Shown here: positions 37,651 to 50,265 of the stretch, one piece after another
How positions within the stretch are numbered: position 1 is the stretch's first letter
Layout: each line of letters starts with the position of its first letter
Source: Otis tarda
Taxonomy: Eukaryota > Chordata > Aves > Otidiformes > Otididae
Assembly (NCBI GenBank): GCA_026413225.1
Contig: CM048591.1
Coordinates: forward strand, 38,037,803 to 38,101,802
DNA: 64,000 nt
Reading direction: 5' to 3'
Notes under the pieces: generated by a model
Databases searched by the model: none
The model's input: only the letters and a program-made list of their open reading frames with translations
What the model was told of the DNA's origin: nothing
Program-made: the position numbers and the translations under genes

Positions 37651-37709
37651 GATTTGAGTAACAACATCTTTGGAACCACCAAGAAAAGTAAGCTGAACAG
37701 GAACTCCTC
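37651..37709 (+). CDS. TRPM6: TRPM6 exon 30
   Basis: Phase 0 in, 2 out; window residues 1293-1311. Acceptor TTATTTACAG, donor GTACGT. It codes DLSNNIFGTTKKSKLNRNS; EDLS and LNRNS are shared with mammalian TRPM6. The next intron (37710-39022) shows nothing notable. Confidence 0.9.
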
Positions 37710-39022
37710 GTACGTATTATTAATATATTAAGATATTGATCACATGCTTTTAGAAAGAGATGTCTATTTTTTCTGCAGGTTTCCACTTCAGTTCTGCAAT
37801 ATACTTAGGACGAGAAGTTTGTCTGAAATGAAGAGTTAAGGCAATTCAGTGCATTTATGTTTCTTTAAATGAAGCCTTATTAATGGAGATAAAGGAGATC
37901 CGTTTAAACAAAGTGTATCATTTTAGGTGGAATAGACACCCCTTTTAATTCTAGCAATAATCCAATTTTCCGTTTCAATCACTAAGATCACCATAGTATT
38001 TTTAACTAGTCATTATTCCAATCTAGTAAGCATGAAAAGTTGCATTTGCTTTTGCTGTGCAAATTGCATGTTTCCTTTCTGAATAATTAAAATGCTAGCA
38101 GCTCCTGAAAGCTTTTCTCACTCTCTCATTAATCTATTTCGTACTGAGTCTGCACATTTGCAAAATATTTAGCTTGGTTTTCTTAGTAGGTTTTCAGTAG
38201 TTATTAAACTGTGATTATACTTAGCGAAAGTATACTTTCGAAAGTTTTTGATTTTTTTTTTCCAGCTTGATAGATCATTATCTTAGCACTGTACATGTAG
38301 TAAATAAAAGACACTAGAAAGCTGTCATAGCTTGTGTGATTTCACCATAGGAAGAGGAAAAAAAGATATTGTGTGTTGTTTTGTGGGTTTTTTTTCACCC
38401 AGTCGCTTATAGGCAGTAGGCAAACTGTATACTTACCAGCAGGACTTACAGGCCATTGAGTGGCCGGATTCTGTCACCTAGTCTGTTGTCTTCAGTGGGA
38501 TCTTTCTGGTCGGTGAGGTGAATCATAGCCACTGTCTTCTGTAACAAAAACTGTTTTAAAGTTAATGCCAGTGATGTAGTCTCTCTGGAGTCTTGCTAAT
38601 CCAAAGGACCATCAGTTTAAAAAGTCCATTTTTGTGCAAGCAATGTTAATGGTGTGTGTAGCTCTGAATACATCTCAGCATTGATTGAAAAATGAACAAT
38701 TGCATATGTGATTGACGTGGTCTTTAACGATACTGTTATCGCAGTGTAAACAACATGAACAGTGGTACAGCATTGTAAGAACAGCTCAACATAAAGCAGA
38801 GAAAGAAACATGCAGAAAAATGTGGCTGTTTTTCAGTAACTGAAGATTACTTGATGATGGTTGCAATGAACAAAGTTGCACTGAGAGTTGTTTTATTTTG
38901 TGATTGCTGATCAAACCTGTGTGAATTTTACCTTCACATAGATGATATTGCTTTATATATATTAGTGTTATCTTAATGACAGATATTCTGGAGTAAAATA
39001 TCAAATATTTGCTTTTAAACAG

Positions 39023-39048
39023 GTTGAGAACTTCAGAGGAAACTGACA
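39023..39048 (+). CDS. TRPM6: TRPM6 exon 31 (26-bp microexon)
   Basis: Acceptor TTTTAAACAG, strong donor GTAAGT. Phase 2 in, 1 out, exactly what is needed to connect exons 30 and 32; window residues 1312-1320 (LRTSEETD core). Skipping it alone would shift the frame before the kinase. Its sequence is poorly conserved, so the call rests on splice sites, phase and position. The next intron (39049-40751) is unremarkable. Confidence 0.8.
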
Positions 39049-40751
39049 GTAAGTTTTTGGTCGCTTGTCACTCATTTTAATTTCTCTCTGCAAATCTCAC
39101 TCTGACAAGTCTGAAGCACAAAACAAAAAAAAGTTAACTTTCTGTAATTGGAGGGTTACAGGAAAATTCTCAAGTATTGTTTCATATCTTAGCTACTAAT
39201 TTATACTTTAAAATGAAATATTTTTTTAATGAGGACATGTTTTTCTCATGATAAATGCAAAATCTTAAAAGAAAAAAAAATCTAGTTTTACTTTAATCTG
39301 CCCAGTAATGTTGTCCTTTTCATCAGGAAGAAACTCTTTAAGATGATGGTGCTGCTTTCATCCCTGGCACTCTAAGATACCTCCTGAGTTAAAGCAGGGT
39401 GTATACCTGGGGATAGATTGAGATATCAACTTTTTTATGTATACTTGGTTTTTCAAGTTGCAGTTTGGTGTAATTAATCTGTTTGCGTGGTTTCACAGAA
39501 ATTATTAAATCAGTGAAGGACTGAATTTATTATGAAATGGCCAGTGAAGAAATTCAAGGTTATAATGAGGAACGACTTTGTTCCACACAAAGAGAGTGCT
39601 AGTTAACTTCACTTGTATTTGTTGTCTTTTAGTTGATCTTCCAGTTTTCCTGACATGCCGCTTAGCTGTAAGAGGCTGAGCAGCTGGGCATCTGTCTCTT
39701 TTTGAGGCTAGCTGTGATGCAGAAATGAGTCACTCTGAGACTTACCTCCCCTTCAAGCGCTGCTCTTTCTGCATCTGGCTGTGCACAAAACGCTGTGGTA
39801 CTGAAGCATGCTACTGCAAGCGTAGTGAGCTGTCGGGCTGCTCTCTCGAGCCAAAACTAGTTGGGTCCAGCAAGAAAGAGAGAAAAAGGGACCATGAATC
39901 ACCAAGGGCACTCAGTGGAAATGCTGTCCCTTCCCCCAACATCTATTTGTATTTTCTATTTAAGATCTTTTTCACTAGAAAAGGGAATATAAGCAAATAA
40001 TATACACCAAGAAGAAAAGTGTAATATTCAAATATTTTGATGAAGATTCAGTTTTGATTATCTCATTTTTCAGAATTAAAAGTAGTACACTATACGTATT
40101 TTCTGAAATCTGGCATTTTGAAGGATTGTTTTACAATAGAACAAAGTGATTTCATCTAATTAATGGAAAGATGCTCATTAATCTTGGTTTTATTAAAAAG
40201 ACTTTTTATAAAACAAATATTTTTGTACCAATTTTGATATGGCTTTGCCTGTTAAATATGTAACCACAGAAACTGTTTGTCTCTTTATGTTTTAACAGCA
40301 TTTTAGATGTTGTGAGTTAATGGGACAGTATTATTATAACTTTGATGTAATAGTATAGTTAATGGAATGCTTAATGACTGAGGATGGAGTTGGAAAAATC
40401 ATGCCTTTGGGACTCTGTGAAGCATGATGGGCAGGAAAGTGCTTTTAATATCCCAGAGGTGTAATTGGCTTAGAGAAGCTACATGTCCTTGAGGTTAATA
40501 TCACAAGTTTCTCACCATTTCCCTGAATAAAAAAGTCATCTGGCTATATTACACTGATGAGTGAAATCTGCCAATATACTGTACATTATAATGTAGTTAA
40601 AGCTTATTAGTAATTCTCCTCTTTAGAATGCTGAGACAGTAATTCTGATTAATCTGTTTCATGACAAACTCTGGGATGCCAGGAGTTCAAAAATCATGCA
40701 TTTATATCTGCTATAATAATTAACGTAACGATCCTTTAAACATTATTTCAG

Positions 40752-40802
40752 GTATCTTCGCCTGCTTGAAAACATCACAAGATCTGCATCATCACTACTC
40801 AG
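40752..40802 (+). CDS. TRPM6: TRPM6 exon 32
   Basis: 51 bp, phase 1-1, window residues 1321-1337. Acceptor TTATTTCAG, donor GTAAGC. It codes IFACLKTSQDLHHHYS, close to the mammalian SLK..Q.PHHHYS. Its symmetrical phase means it could be skipped in frame. The next intron (40803-43070, 2.3 kb) shows no repeat I recognise. Confidence 0.92.
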
Positions 40803-43070
40803 GTAAGCAGGAGGCACCAGAATGATAGCAGAGTAATTTAACAAATTAAAAAGAACATTGGTTCTTCCCTTGTCATTCTCTGTGATTTTCACTTTGAAGA
40901 GCTGCACAATTGCCCACTGCTAAGAAGATTCTGTATTAATTCATGACTAACACTCCAATGAGGAAATTATGAATTATTTTCTTGTTGCTAATTGCTCCAT
41001 TCTGAGTATTTCTGGCAAATCCAGAGCAGAATGTAGATAATCACTTTCAAAATATCACTGGAAACAATGAATAGAGCTCTGATTCCTCGGGGGGCTGAAG
41101 AGGCACTCATTTGTTTATCGCTGTCACTTCCCCTCACACCTCCCACGTCCTCCTTTGTACTTTCTGGAATTGGTTTCTTCAGTTAATTGGTCCTCTACTG
41201 CTTAATCTGTGTTTATATACCTATGAACTCCTGGAAATCTGGCAGGGAATAAATCATTTGGATGCTAATTGCCTGCAGTCTTGTCTTTTCCTGAACTGAG
41301 TGTGCACAGATTTTCCCACAAGGCTTGGATTTCAGTTTTTCTCGGGGAAGAACTGTGGAGAGCTTGCCAGTAGATGTCTCTGTTGCCTACAGGACTTGGC
41401 CTCCTTCAAGGGGAAGCCTACGGTAAACCAGAAGCATTAGCAGCCTGCTGAAGTTCAAAAAACTACACGATTTTCACTAGGAATAGCACCTTCTGGTTTG
41501 TAATCAGTGTACAGGAGTAATTCCTCTGGCATCCTGGCATCGTGGCAGTGATTAATTTGGCTCTCATCAGGCATATCATTTGAGATTAGGTAGGACTTTT
41601 TAGCACAGCTGAGAGTGATTTCCATTATGAGTTGACAAACGTGTGGAGGGGTTTCCAGAGTAGATTTTCTTTCCTTGGGAAGATTTAGCCAGCTAAGCCT
41701 AGAAGTTTGATACTAAAATCCTGCACCACATACTACTTATGCATTATTTTTTGCTATCATGTTGTGCAGACAAATACAGTTCTGCCTCTCTACACACCCC
41801 AAAGAACTAGAGTTTTGACCTAACTTCAGCAGCTGGTGCAAGTCCACTTCACATTGCTTCTGGAGGCTCCAGAGTGAGTGTTGTCAGGGTCTGACAGATG
41901 ACACAGGTCTGGCAGCTCCTCTGTTCACATCCTTGTCCCTGGTATGCACATATTTCATGACTAGAGCATGTTCCTAGTGAGGCATCACGGGAGGACCTTA
42001 ATTTTCAGTCCATGCTCTAAAACTATGCAGGCATGTTAACCAATGCTTATTGAATTTGGAATGTGTGAACAAGCCTTGAAGTGGAGTCTGAAATGCAGAT
42101 CTTCTCAAATGAGGACCCTAATTCATGGGTGGCATGTCATGGGTGCCCTTTACTCTGTCCTTCTGGGCTAAATAATTAATTTCTGCTCAAAGAAGTAATC
42201 TTAAAAAGAAGGACAGACAGTGTCTAAGCCCTGGAACAGTCTGCCATCAGGGCTTTTTGGTTACTCTGCAGAGAAACACGGCTCTGCTGTGGTTCACTCT
42301 CTGCTTTGGATGCTAGTTTTGTCTTCAGCCATTGAATAGGGAAATTAGGCAGTCAGCATTGCAGCATCCGAGTTGCCTCCTTGTTCTAGTCTTACTCTCT
42401 TTGCAGGTTACTTCATACCTCTCTTCCCTTTCCTGATAACTGAATCATTGTGAGGACAAATCCATAAATATTTAGTTGGTGCTCTGAAGTTTTGAAGGTG
42501 TCTGCCTGAGAAATAAGCCACCAGTTAGGGAGATACAATAACGTTACTGATGTTGTTTGGCGAGGAGCCCAGATGAAGAAACAGTGCTCTGTGCAGGGCA
42601 AGCTTGGATTTTCCTGCGATGCCTTGCTAAATCCCCAGGTGCTTCTGAGCCTGACAGAGACAAGCAGTGAGGGCAGCTGGGGCCATGTATCTCGTTGACA
42701 CAGCGTGAATGTTGCTGCACTGGAGCTGGCAGGAGGAGAAAGTAGCAGTAGCCCTTGGTGGAAGGAGGAGGATGAGCAGTTAGCAGAAGCAGTTCTTCTA
42801 GGCAGGGTGCAAGGGGCTTATCCCAGAGAGCCTGTTTCCTCAGAAGAAGGGAATCAACAAACAGGGGAAAGAGTGACAGCTGATGCTTGTGAGATACCAT
42901 GGGTGTGCCAAGGGGTGTTGATAGCTGGGTAGAACGGTGATCACATCTGACACAGATTCACACTGCACCCTCCTTGGCTTTGTACACTACAGTAAAGCAC
43001 TGCCAGATCTGCTTGAAACTTGAATCTTGTTGTTTATCCAGTATAGCACTGAAATCTATGTTGTTTGCAG

Positions 43071-43136
43071 CTGTTGAAAGAAATAACTTAATGAGGCTTG
43101 CTCAGACCATACCATTTACACCAGTCCAGCTCTTTG
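43071..43136 (+). CDS. TRPM6: TRPM6 exon 33
   Basis: 66 bp, phase 1-1, window residues 1338-1359. Acceptor GTTTGCAG, donor GTGAGT. It codes [20 protein letters not shown], the strongly conserved segment that leads into the kinase and helps it dimerise in the family. The next intron (43137-45471) holds an old CR1 and a tRNA-Lys-like piece, listed separately. Confidence 0.97.
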
Positions 43137-43292
43137 GTGAGTACCAACTTCCTGGTTATGCTTTTTTTTTGCTTTATAAATAGTTCATGTATTATCGTTT
43201 TAAAAAATCTGTTTGAGAAATTTCCTTGGATTAATTTCAGCAATTCTTTTCTAAAAGAGATGAACCAGCATAGAATTGTACTCATGCAGTAA

Positions 43293-43545
43293 TTTAGGGA
43301 CTTTTGGAGGTCGTGTGGCCCAGCTCCTTCTGCAGGCGAGTCAGATCAGGTTGCTGAGGGCCTATCCAATAGCATTTTGAATATGTCTATAAATGGAGAT
43401 TCCTCAGCTTCACCGGACAACCTCTTCAGTGTTTGACTGACTTCATTGTGAACCTAGTATTTTTCCCAGTATTTGTTGGGGTTTCCCTTGCTGTAGCATG
43501 TGTCTATTGCAATTCAGGATTTCAGTTCAGCCTCAGAGATTAATC
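43293..43545 (-). mobile_element. Old CR1 LINE 3' fragment
   Basis: Diverged but ordered matches to the CR1 3' region in reverse: GTCGTGTGGCCCAGCTCC, AGATCAGGTTGCTGAGGGCC, then a TTTGAATATGTCTATAAATG-like stretch. Intron 33. Confidence 0.75.
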
Positions 43546-43585
43546 TAACTTGCTGAAGACAGCAAAAAGATTCCCTTTAACCATG

Positions 43586-43790
43586 TGTCCTGGTTTCAGC
43601 TGGGGTGGAGGTAACTTTCCTCTTTGTGCTCAACACGGGGCTCGAACTCATGAGCCTGAAGATAAGAATCTCATGGAAACCTGTGTTCTCTCTCTGTTTC
43701 TCTCTCTGTTCCTCACACATGTGTATACATGTAGATATATGTACAGGATATTCCATGGAGAAGAAAACCACCTATTGCCTGACAGGACAG
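43586..43790. mobile_element. LTR-like start fused to a tRNA-Lys-like segment
   Basis: It starts TGTCCTGGTTTCAGCTGGGG, the usual beginning of a widespread avian LTR family. Only about 40 bp later comes a stretch complementary to tRNA-Lys (43628-43676). A possible end is AGGACA at 43784-43789, but no target duplication is visible. It could be a scrambled retroviral remnant carrying its primer-binding region. Confidence 0.4.
43628..43676 (-). pseudogene. tRNA-Lys(CTT)-like partial sequence
   Basis: On the minus strand it reads like the 3' two-thirds of tRNA-Lys: an anticodon arm with CTT, then GAGTTCGAGCCCC (T-arm and B box) and GTTGAGC. The D arm is missing, so it cannot be a working tRNA. 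Roughly four-fifths of the bases agree with the vertebrate tRNA as I remember it. Confidence 0.55.
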
Positions 43791-45471
43791 TACTCCTGTA
43801 CCTGGTACAGAAGACTAGTAGTGTACCAAGAAAAAAAGAACTGTGCTGTAACTGAAGAGTGGTAGAGAATAAGATATAAATAATTTGGAAGAGTTCTGAA
43901 ATTAGTGTGCAGTATTGGCTTACAGCAGCAGAAGCTCTTCCTCAAGGCACTTGAGATCTAGGTGCCTTCTTTTCAACGGGTAGAATATTTTGTCTCACAG
44001 CAGCTAATTGCTTATTCTTGCAGCATCATAGGATTTCTTGGGACCAGATTGCTGTAGATAATTAATATAGCTATGAGCATATTGAACATTCTAATCTTTG
44101 AAGCTCCCAGGAGACACCTTTCTAGGTATTAAATTGTCAAAAGATAATAAGATGAAGAATTAATGTAAGATTAAAAAATTTTGTTCAAGTGTCTGTCTTT
44201 TATGTAAGACACTGGCTTTTCTGTTGCTTTATTTCAAAATAAATGTGCGTAAATTGTGGCATTCAACAGTGTTCTACGTTTGTGCTAACTGGTGAAGGTA
44301 GGCTTGGGAGCAGGAGGAAATCTACTAAACTAAATTAGTAGATTTCCAGTTTATCCTTCCTTATGCCATTCTTTGCCATTTTGCAGATGTAGTTACCTCA
44401 TCACATTTGCCAATGAAAACCTTTTTCTTACGAATTAACATTGCAAATAATGTGACATGCAAGAAGGAAAGCCAGGTTTAAAAAAATCAGTCCACTTTTC
44501 TGTTACTTTAGAAATGGTGGCAACAGAAAGGTGTCTCATGCTGCAAGAGAGGACTACTGTACAGGGAAGCAGAACGGGACTGAGTTAAAGCTCACCATTT
44601 TTTCCTTTCAGAAAAATATTATTAGCAGGAGCAGACCATCTGAAATTTTGTACAGTACAAATAACATTGGAATTTCTTGGAAAAAGACAAATCTTAGTTT
44701 AAAACACCAAAACAGTAAACTTCCTGTTAGTTTGCTTTAGCTTGTTCTCTAAGGAAAGTCATGTCCTTTTCAATCTAATTTCCCTGGCTCATTGTGGCCA
44801 AGTCACCACTTTTGAAATAACTCAGCTGTCTCTTTGTGTCAAAAGGTGGCACTCTCCAGCCCTTTTATTTTGTGGTTGATAACTATAACAAGCTGTATGT
44901 GTTTGTTTACCTTGTTTGTTTTTTAATTTTTTTTTTTTTGTTAAGCACAATTACAAGGAAAATACTGTGAGTGTCCCATGGATCTCGATTAGCATAAAAC
45001 ATAATAGCATAAGCAGAGGGAATCACACTCAGGGTGTTTAAAGTTCTTACACTGGAGATAAAATGGCAACCCTTTAAAAATACATACTTTTAAAGCTCAG
45101 CCATCTTTAAGTACTTAAAAAGCTGTGACAAATGAGATTGATTTATATAGACCAGAATATTGATTTTTTTTTGTGTGGGAGTGTGCAGGAGGTCTTAAAT
45201 TTATCTCTGTTTAGATGTTTAATACAAGCTCCTTGGACCACTAATGTTATCACGGTAGATTTTAAGTGGAACATATGTAGTAAGTAGTGTAAATTTAAGC
45301 TGGGGAAGTTTTCACAGAGACGAACAGTAATGATAAAAAAGCTCTCTTTAAAAGTGTAGCTTACAAAGGTATGTAAAGTGGTACGTTATTTTAAGAAACC
45401 AAATCAAAATGCAGTTCTCTCTTGTTTCTGCAATGTGTGACTCCTGCTAACAAAACTTCCTTTTATTTAAG

Positions 45472-45758
45472 CTGGAGAGGAAGTGACGGTCTATCGGCTA
45501 GAAGAAAGTTCACCTATGAACCTTGATAAAAGCATGTCTTCCTGGTCCCAGCGTGGTATGGCTGCAATGATCCAAGTCCTGTCACAGGAGGAGATGGATG
45601 GGGGTCTGCGGAGGGCCATGAAGGTCATTTGTACTTGGTCTGAGAATGATATATTGAAGTTGGGACAAGTGTTTATTGTGAAGTCTTTTCTGCCAGAGGT
45701 GGTTCAGAGTTGGCAAAAGATCTTTCATGATGGCACAGTGTTACATCTCTGCCTGAGG
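45472..45758 (+). CDS. TRPM6: TRPM6 exon 34 (alpha-kinase N-lobe)
   Basis: 287 bp, phase 1 in, 0 out; window residues 1360-1455. Acceptor TTTTATTTAAG, donor GTGAGT. It codes [20 protein letters not shown], then [24 protein letters not shown] and [14 protein letters not shown]. The lysine in IVKSF (about residue 1430) corresponds to the ATP-binding Lys1646 of TRPM7. The [14 protein letters not shown] stretch separates TRPM6 from TRPM7. The next intron is 264 bp. Confidence 0.99.
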
Positions 45759-46022
45759 GTGAGTTCAGACTTGAAGGCACACTGGCTGGTCTAGCCTGAT
45801 GTGCCTTAAATGTTGTACTGCTTACACGTGAATGTCTTCAGCATGGTTGACATGTGGTTTGACATTATCTTTTGGAAAAGAAAAAGGTTTTGAGGAAGAT
45901 ATATCTCCCATTTTTAAACAGTATACAATCAGATATTTGTTTGTTTGTTTGTTTTGACAAATCCATGGCAAAAAAATTCTTCATGAAAATGAAAGTAATG
46001 TTTATAACATTGTTTTCTTCAG

Positions 46023-46105
46023 GAGATCCAACAGCAAAGGGCTGCCCAGAAGTTAATCTATACCTTCAATCAAGTGAAGCCTCATACTATTCCCTATACT
46101 CCAAG
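46023..46105 (+). CDS. TRPM6: TRPM6 exon 35 (alpha-kinase)
   Basis: Phase 0 in, 2 out; window residues 1456-1482. Acceptor TTTTCTTCAG, donor GTAAAA. It codes [18 protein letters not shown] and KPHTIPYTP, almost unchanged from mammals. The glutamate of EIQQQ lies in the helix that pairs with the ATP-binding lysine. The next intron (46106-46638) shows nothing notable. Confidence 0.98.
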
Positions 46106-46588
46106 GTAAAACCACTGTCTTTAAGCATTAGGTGCCAAAAGTTTCTGTTCTCAGCTGTTTCCCAGGTCTAGTGCAGCCTTCTTTTCTGTAGTGGGTTGAA
46201 ATAGCTACTGCTTAGACAGTTTAATGGCAGTTAATCAACTTTTAAAGAGGAAAGGTAGGCAGCTTTGACCTTTATAGCTACATGTGATGGCAAAATAAGC
46301 TTCTTCATAATACTATTCCTTAGACTTAAGCAAAACCTGCCTTTTATACAATAAGCATAAGGCGATTTGATACAGCTCATTTACAGTGGGCTGGAGTAAG
46401 TCAGATTGTTGTTTGTCCATAAACTATACTTTCTGATCAAGTACTTTGTTTTGAGAGTTTACCAGCTGAGAAAGCCTTTGTGCTGTCTACCATTTCCTAC
46501 TTCCAGCTGTTCAAAATGCTCCAGCTAGGGAAGACATGTCCTCCTTTTTGGTATATTTGCTTTGCATCATGCTGTGTGCTGACTGTGA

Positions 46589-46852
<264 letters not shown>

Positions 46853-48780
46853 TAGCATGGGAGTGCTATTTGAAACCCAGTGGAAAGCAATTCTATCAAA
46901 AGGGAATTTAATACTGGGGAATGGACCAAATTCTACTGTTATTTACATACTGAAAAAGCTCAAGAAACTCCTGCATATTTGTTGTGCAGCTCGGACAAAT
47001 GAGTATCCACACAAACACTCTGCATTAATGTAGGGGTAATGGGAAAATAATTTGGCTTCAAATACATCTAGGCTGAATCAGCAGATAGATAAAGGGTGCA
47101 GGAACATTTCAGCTAGCTCCAAAAAAACCTCCACAGTTAAAATATTTTTGGTTTTATTAAGATACATAAATAATACACAGATTAAGGCATACCTATGTAT
47201 ATATGCACACTTAATGTATGTGTATATCTATCAGAAAAATATGAACTGCTATCTGCATTTTTTTATTTTTTATATTAATAAATCTGTAAGCAGTTTACAT
47301 AAGCTGCAAGCCTGAATACTATTCACAAAGTCTGGTGACTCCTTCAAAGAGCATGTGATCACTTTACTGTACATGTGTAAGTGGGAACATGGCATATTTT
47401 AAAGAGATAAAACAGTTGACAATGTTCAAAAGATGAACAGCACCCATCAAACAGTATAAACACTATTGTTTGTCATTTCTGTCAAGGGAAATGTGTATGA
47501 GTAGACGGAGACTTAACATATTTACATTTTACAGCATCCAAAAGCTGTGAATTACAAAAAGACATGCTTATTATGCAAAGTAAAACTCTAATTCCATCCT
47601 TGCCTTCATTTGGTTTTAGTTGCACATGAAAAAATATACAGAAAGAGTAAGTGCCTCTTCACCATAGCCTACTAGAATTTGTCTGAAGTTTGCTTGGGTT
47701 TATTATACAATTCTCGACCGTTCCAGACCAACTGTGTTGGCTCAAACATGGAGAATTTAAACATCTATGTAAATCTCATCAAGACTGGAGCTTCAGTTTC
47801 CATCTCAAACAAACTGAAATCTGCTTTAGTTTTGGCCTCATGTTTATCTTGTCGTTCTCTAATCCAGAGTTTACGAAAAGTGCAAGGGCTGCTCCTTTTG
47901 GAGTTCTAATAGGATTAATCTCTATTACCGTTTACTGTGTAATACCAGGGCCATCTCTGCATACATATACACCACATTTTGTCTAATTTACATCAACTGA
48001 AATGACCCTTATTGAAGAGTATTGCAATTTAGGGGTATTTCAATCGCAATATGCTATTTCTGTAATCTTTACTGGCATTCATTGCAGAATATAAAACTAC
48101 CATCAGTGGCCTTTCGAAATAAAAATAATTACATATCATATGATCATGGACTTTTTTCATTAATGTAAAAGCACAATGATTTCCTCAGATATACGAGAAG
48201 AGCTTTTTAGTAAAACGGTTTTATGTCATCAGTTTGGGGAAAACTGCAATGCATGTACCAGTATTCAGGTATCATAATGAAATTATTTATTTCATACAAT
48301 TTCATGGCCACCCAGAAGAAAAAAAGGTATAATAGACTCAAGCATTTGCATATCATGAAGTTGTAGCTTGTTGGGTTTGTTACCTTGAAGAGAACATGTA
48401 CCTGAGAGTAGATCTATTGGTATCAGTAAGATCCACATCCAATTAATACCTTTACTCCAACTGAAATAGCAGTCTTACAATTGGTTACATTTTGCTTAGG
48501 TGAGCTTCAGCATAATATATAGTGCATTTGCATAAGCCTTCCGTCTACATATAAATAAAGCTCAAAGCAGCTAAAGTCAGGACTGTAATAAGATCTCTGT
48601 ATGCTTGCCAATACTTAACAAATTTTTATACTCATAACATTTTCTTTTTAACTCATAGTCACTTTAACTATGACATTTTATGATCTACAAAACAAATGGA
48701 TAATTAAATTTTTGTTAAGTACCAGATTATGGAATTGTGACTACCTTCCTTTGTAACATACACTGTTGATTTTGTTATAG

Positions 48781-48832
48781 GTGTTGGAGAAAACCTTACA
48801 GATCCATCTGTGATTAAACCTGAAGACAAAAA
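48781..48832 (+). CDS. TRPM6: TRPM6 exon 37 (alpha-kinase)
   Basis: 52 bp, phase 1 in, 2 out; window residues 1552-1568. Acceptor TTGTTATAG, donor GTAGGT. It codes VGENLTDPSVIKPEDK, the loop after the catalytic Asp. The next intron (48833-55822, 7 kb) contains two LTRs in opposite orientation and an old CR1. Confidence 0.98.
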
Positions 48833-50265
48833 GTAGGTTTCTTTCTGATGAAAATATCACTCACTTCAGATGTTCTGCCAACAGTCTGTATATTTAAGAT
48901 GTTTTTTATGTTTTATGTGAGAGATTTGATTTTTTTTTTGTCATGATGTTTGGGTTAAGTGAAGATATGATGGCAGTGGACTTGGGGGCCTATAAGTGTC
49001 CCAGCTCCCAGTATGTGGTGAGCAGTGTATGAAAGGTGAGCAGAGTCTGTATTGCTGTACTAGGAGCAGAAGAGTTTTCCAGGGCTGTGCAGGAGGAGCA
49101 TGAATGGGTAACGCAAGACCCTATGAGCTTGTGCACAGATTTGCACCACAGGAGGTCATCTGCAACTTAAATGTGGCAGTGCAGTTTCTGCTACCTGTTG
49201 GGGCACTGTTTCCTGGAGTATATGGGGCCACAGTGCCTTAAAAGGATGAGGAGAGTGCCTCTGGATCTCTGATCTTTCCAAAGGTCCTAGCGGTGCATTT
49301 AATATTTATTTTGGGACCAACATAAAAAATATGCTGAGGACCTCACAGTGACAAAGTCTTTGCCGTAAGTAGGTCATAGGACCATGACAAAAGCATAAGA
49401 TAGCTTTAGATAGAAAGGCAGAGAAGTCAATAATGTAGACGTTCACTAGATTTTAGCAAATGTTTTTAAGGTATTGCTACAGATGAATTAAAGTCTAGTT
49501 TGCTGCTGTTCAAGTGGATTTTTTTATATTAGTGGTAGCATAAACTGTGATAGTTATTACTGAAGACCGTTGCCCGTCATTGACCACAGTAGTTCATATG
49601 GTAACTCAGCTTGTCCTTTTTAAAATGGGGATAATATTTATTTACATTGTCTTGAAGCTTATGTTTATTAGTGTCCTTCTGGATTATTTTTGTCATTAAA
49701 TAATTTTGTCATGCTTACTAATATTTGATCACACAGCTCTTATTTTCAGAACTTTTTGTTGTTTTGTTTTTTTATCATCTGCAAAACTGTCAAATCCTAG
49801 TTAAAGAGCACATCTTGATTAATTAATCAAAACGAGCTTGATTTCTTAGTTCAGGGAAATCCTCAGAACAGCAAGTTGTGAAACTATATTGTTTTGATAC
49901 AGGGATCTAAAGGAATACGACAGTGAAACTGTGGATGGATGCTGTAAGCAGCTAGAGGATACTCAGTTCTAATAAACACTTTCTAAAATAATAACAACAA
50001 TAACAATGTAAAAGCACTGCCTTTGCTCTAAACTTCACTTGCTTACAGAAAAAACAGTAGCAAGATCTGTTTTAAGTTTTCAATTGTAGGTAAGATACTT
50101 AATCAAAACCTGTGCACTGCCTCAAAAGTTGCTTTGACCTCACATGCGCTTAAAAGCCTGGGAGAAAATAGATGTCACCTGACTAACTGGGCTGATTCGA
50201 ATTTTAGCACTACTCATAGTTAAATTATTTATGTTTTGCTTCTTTAATTCCATTGATTTAGTGGC

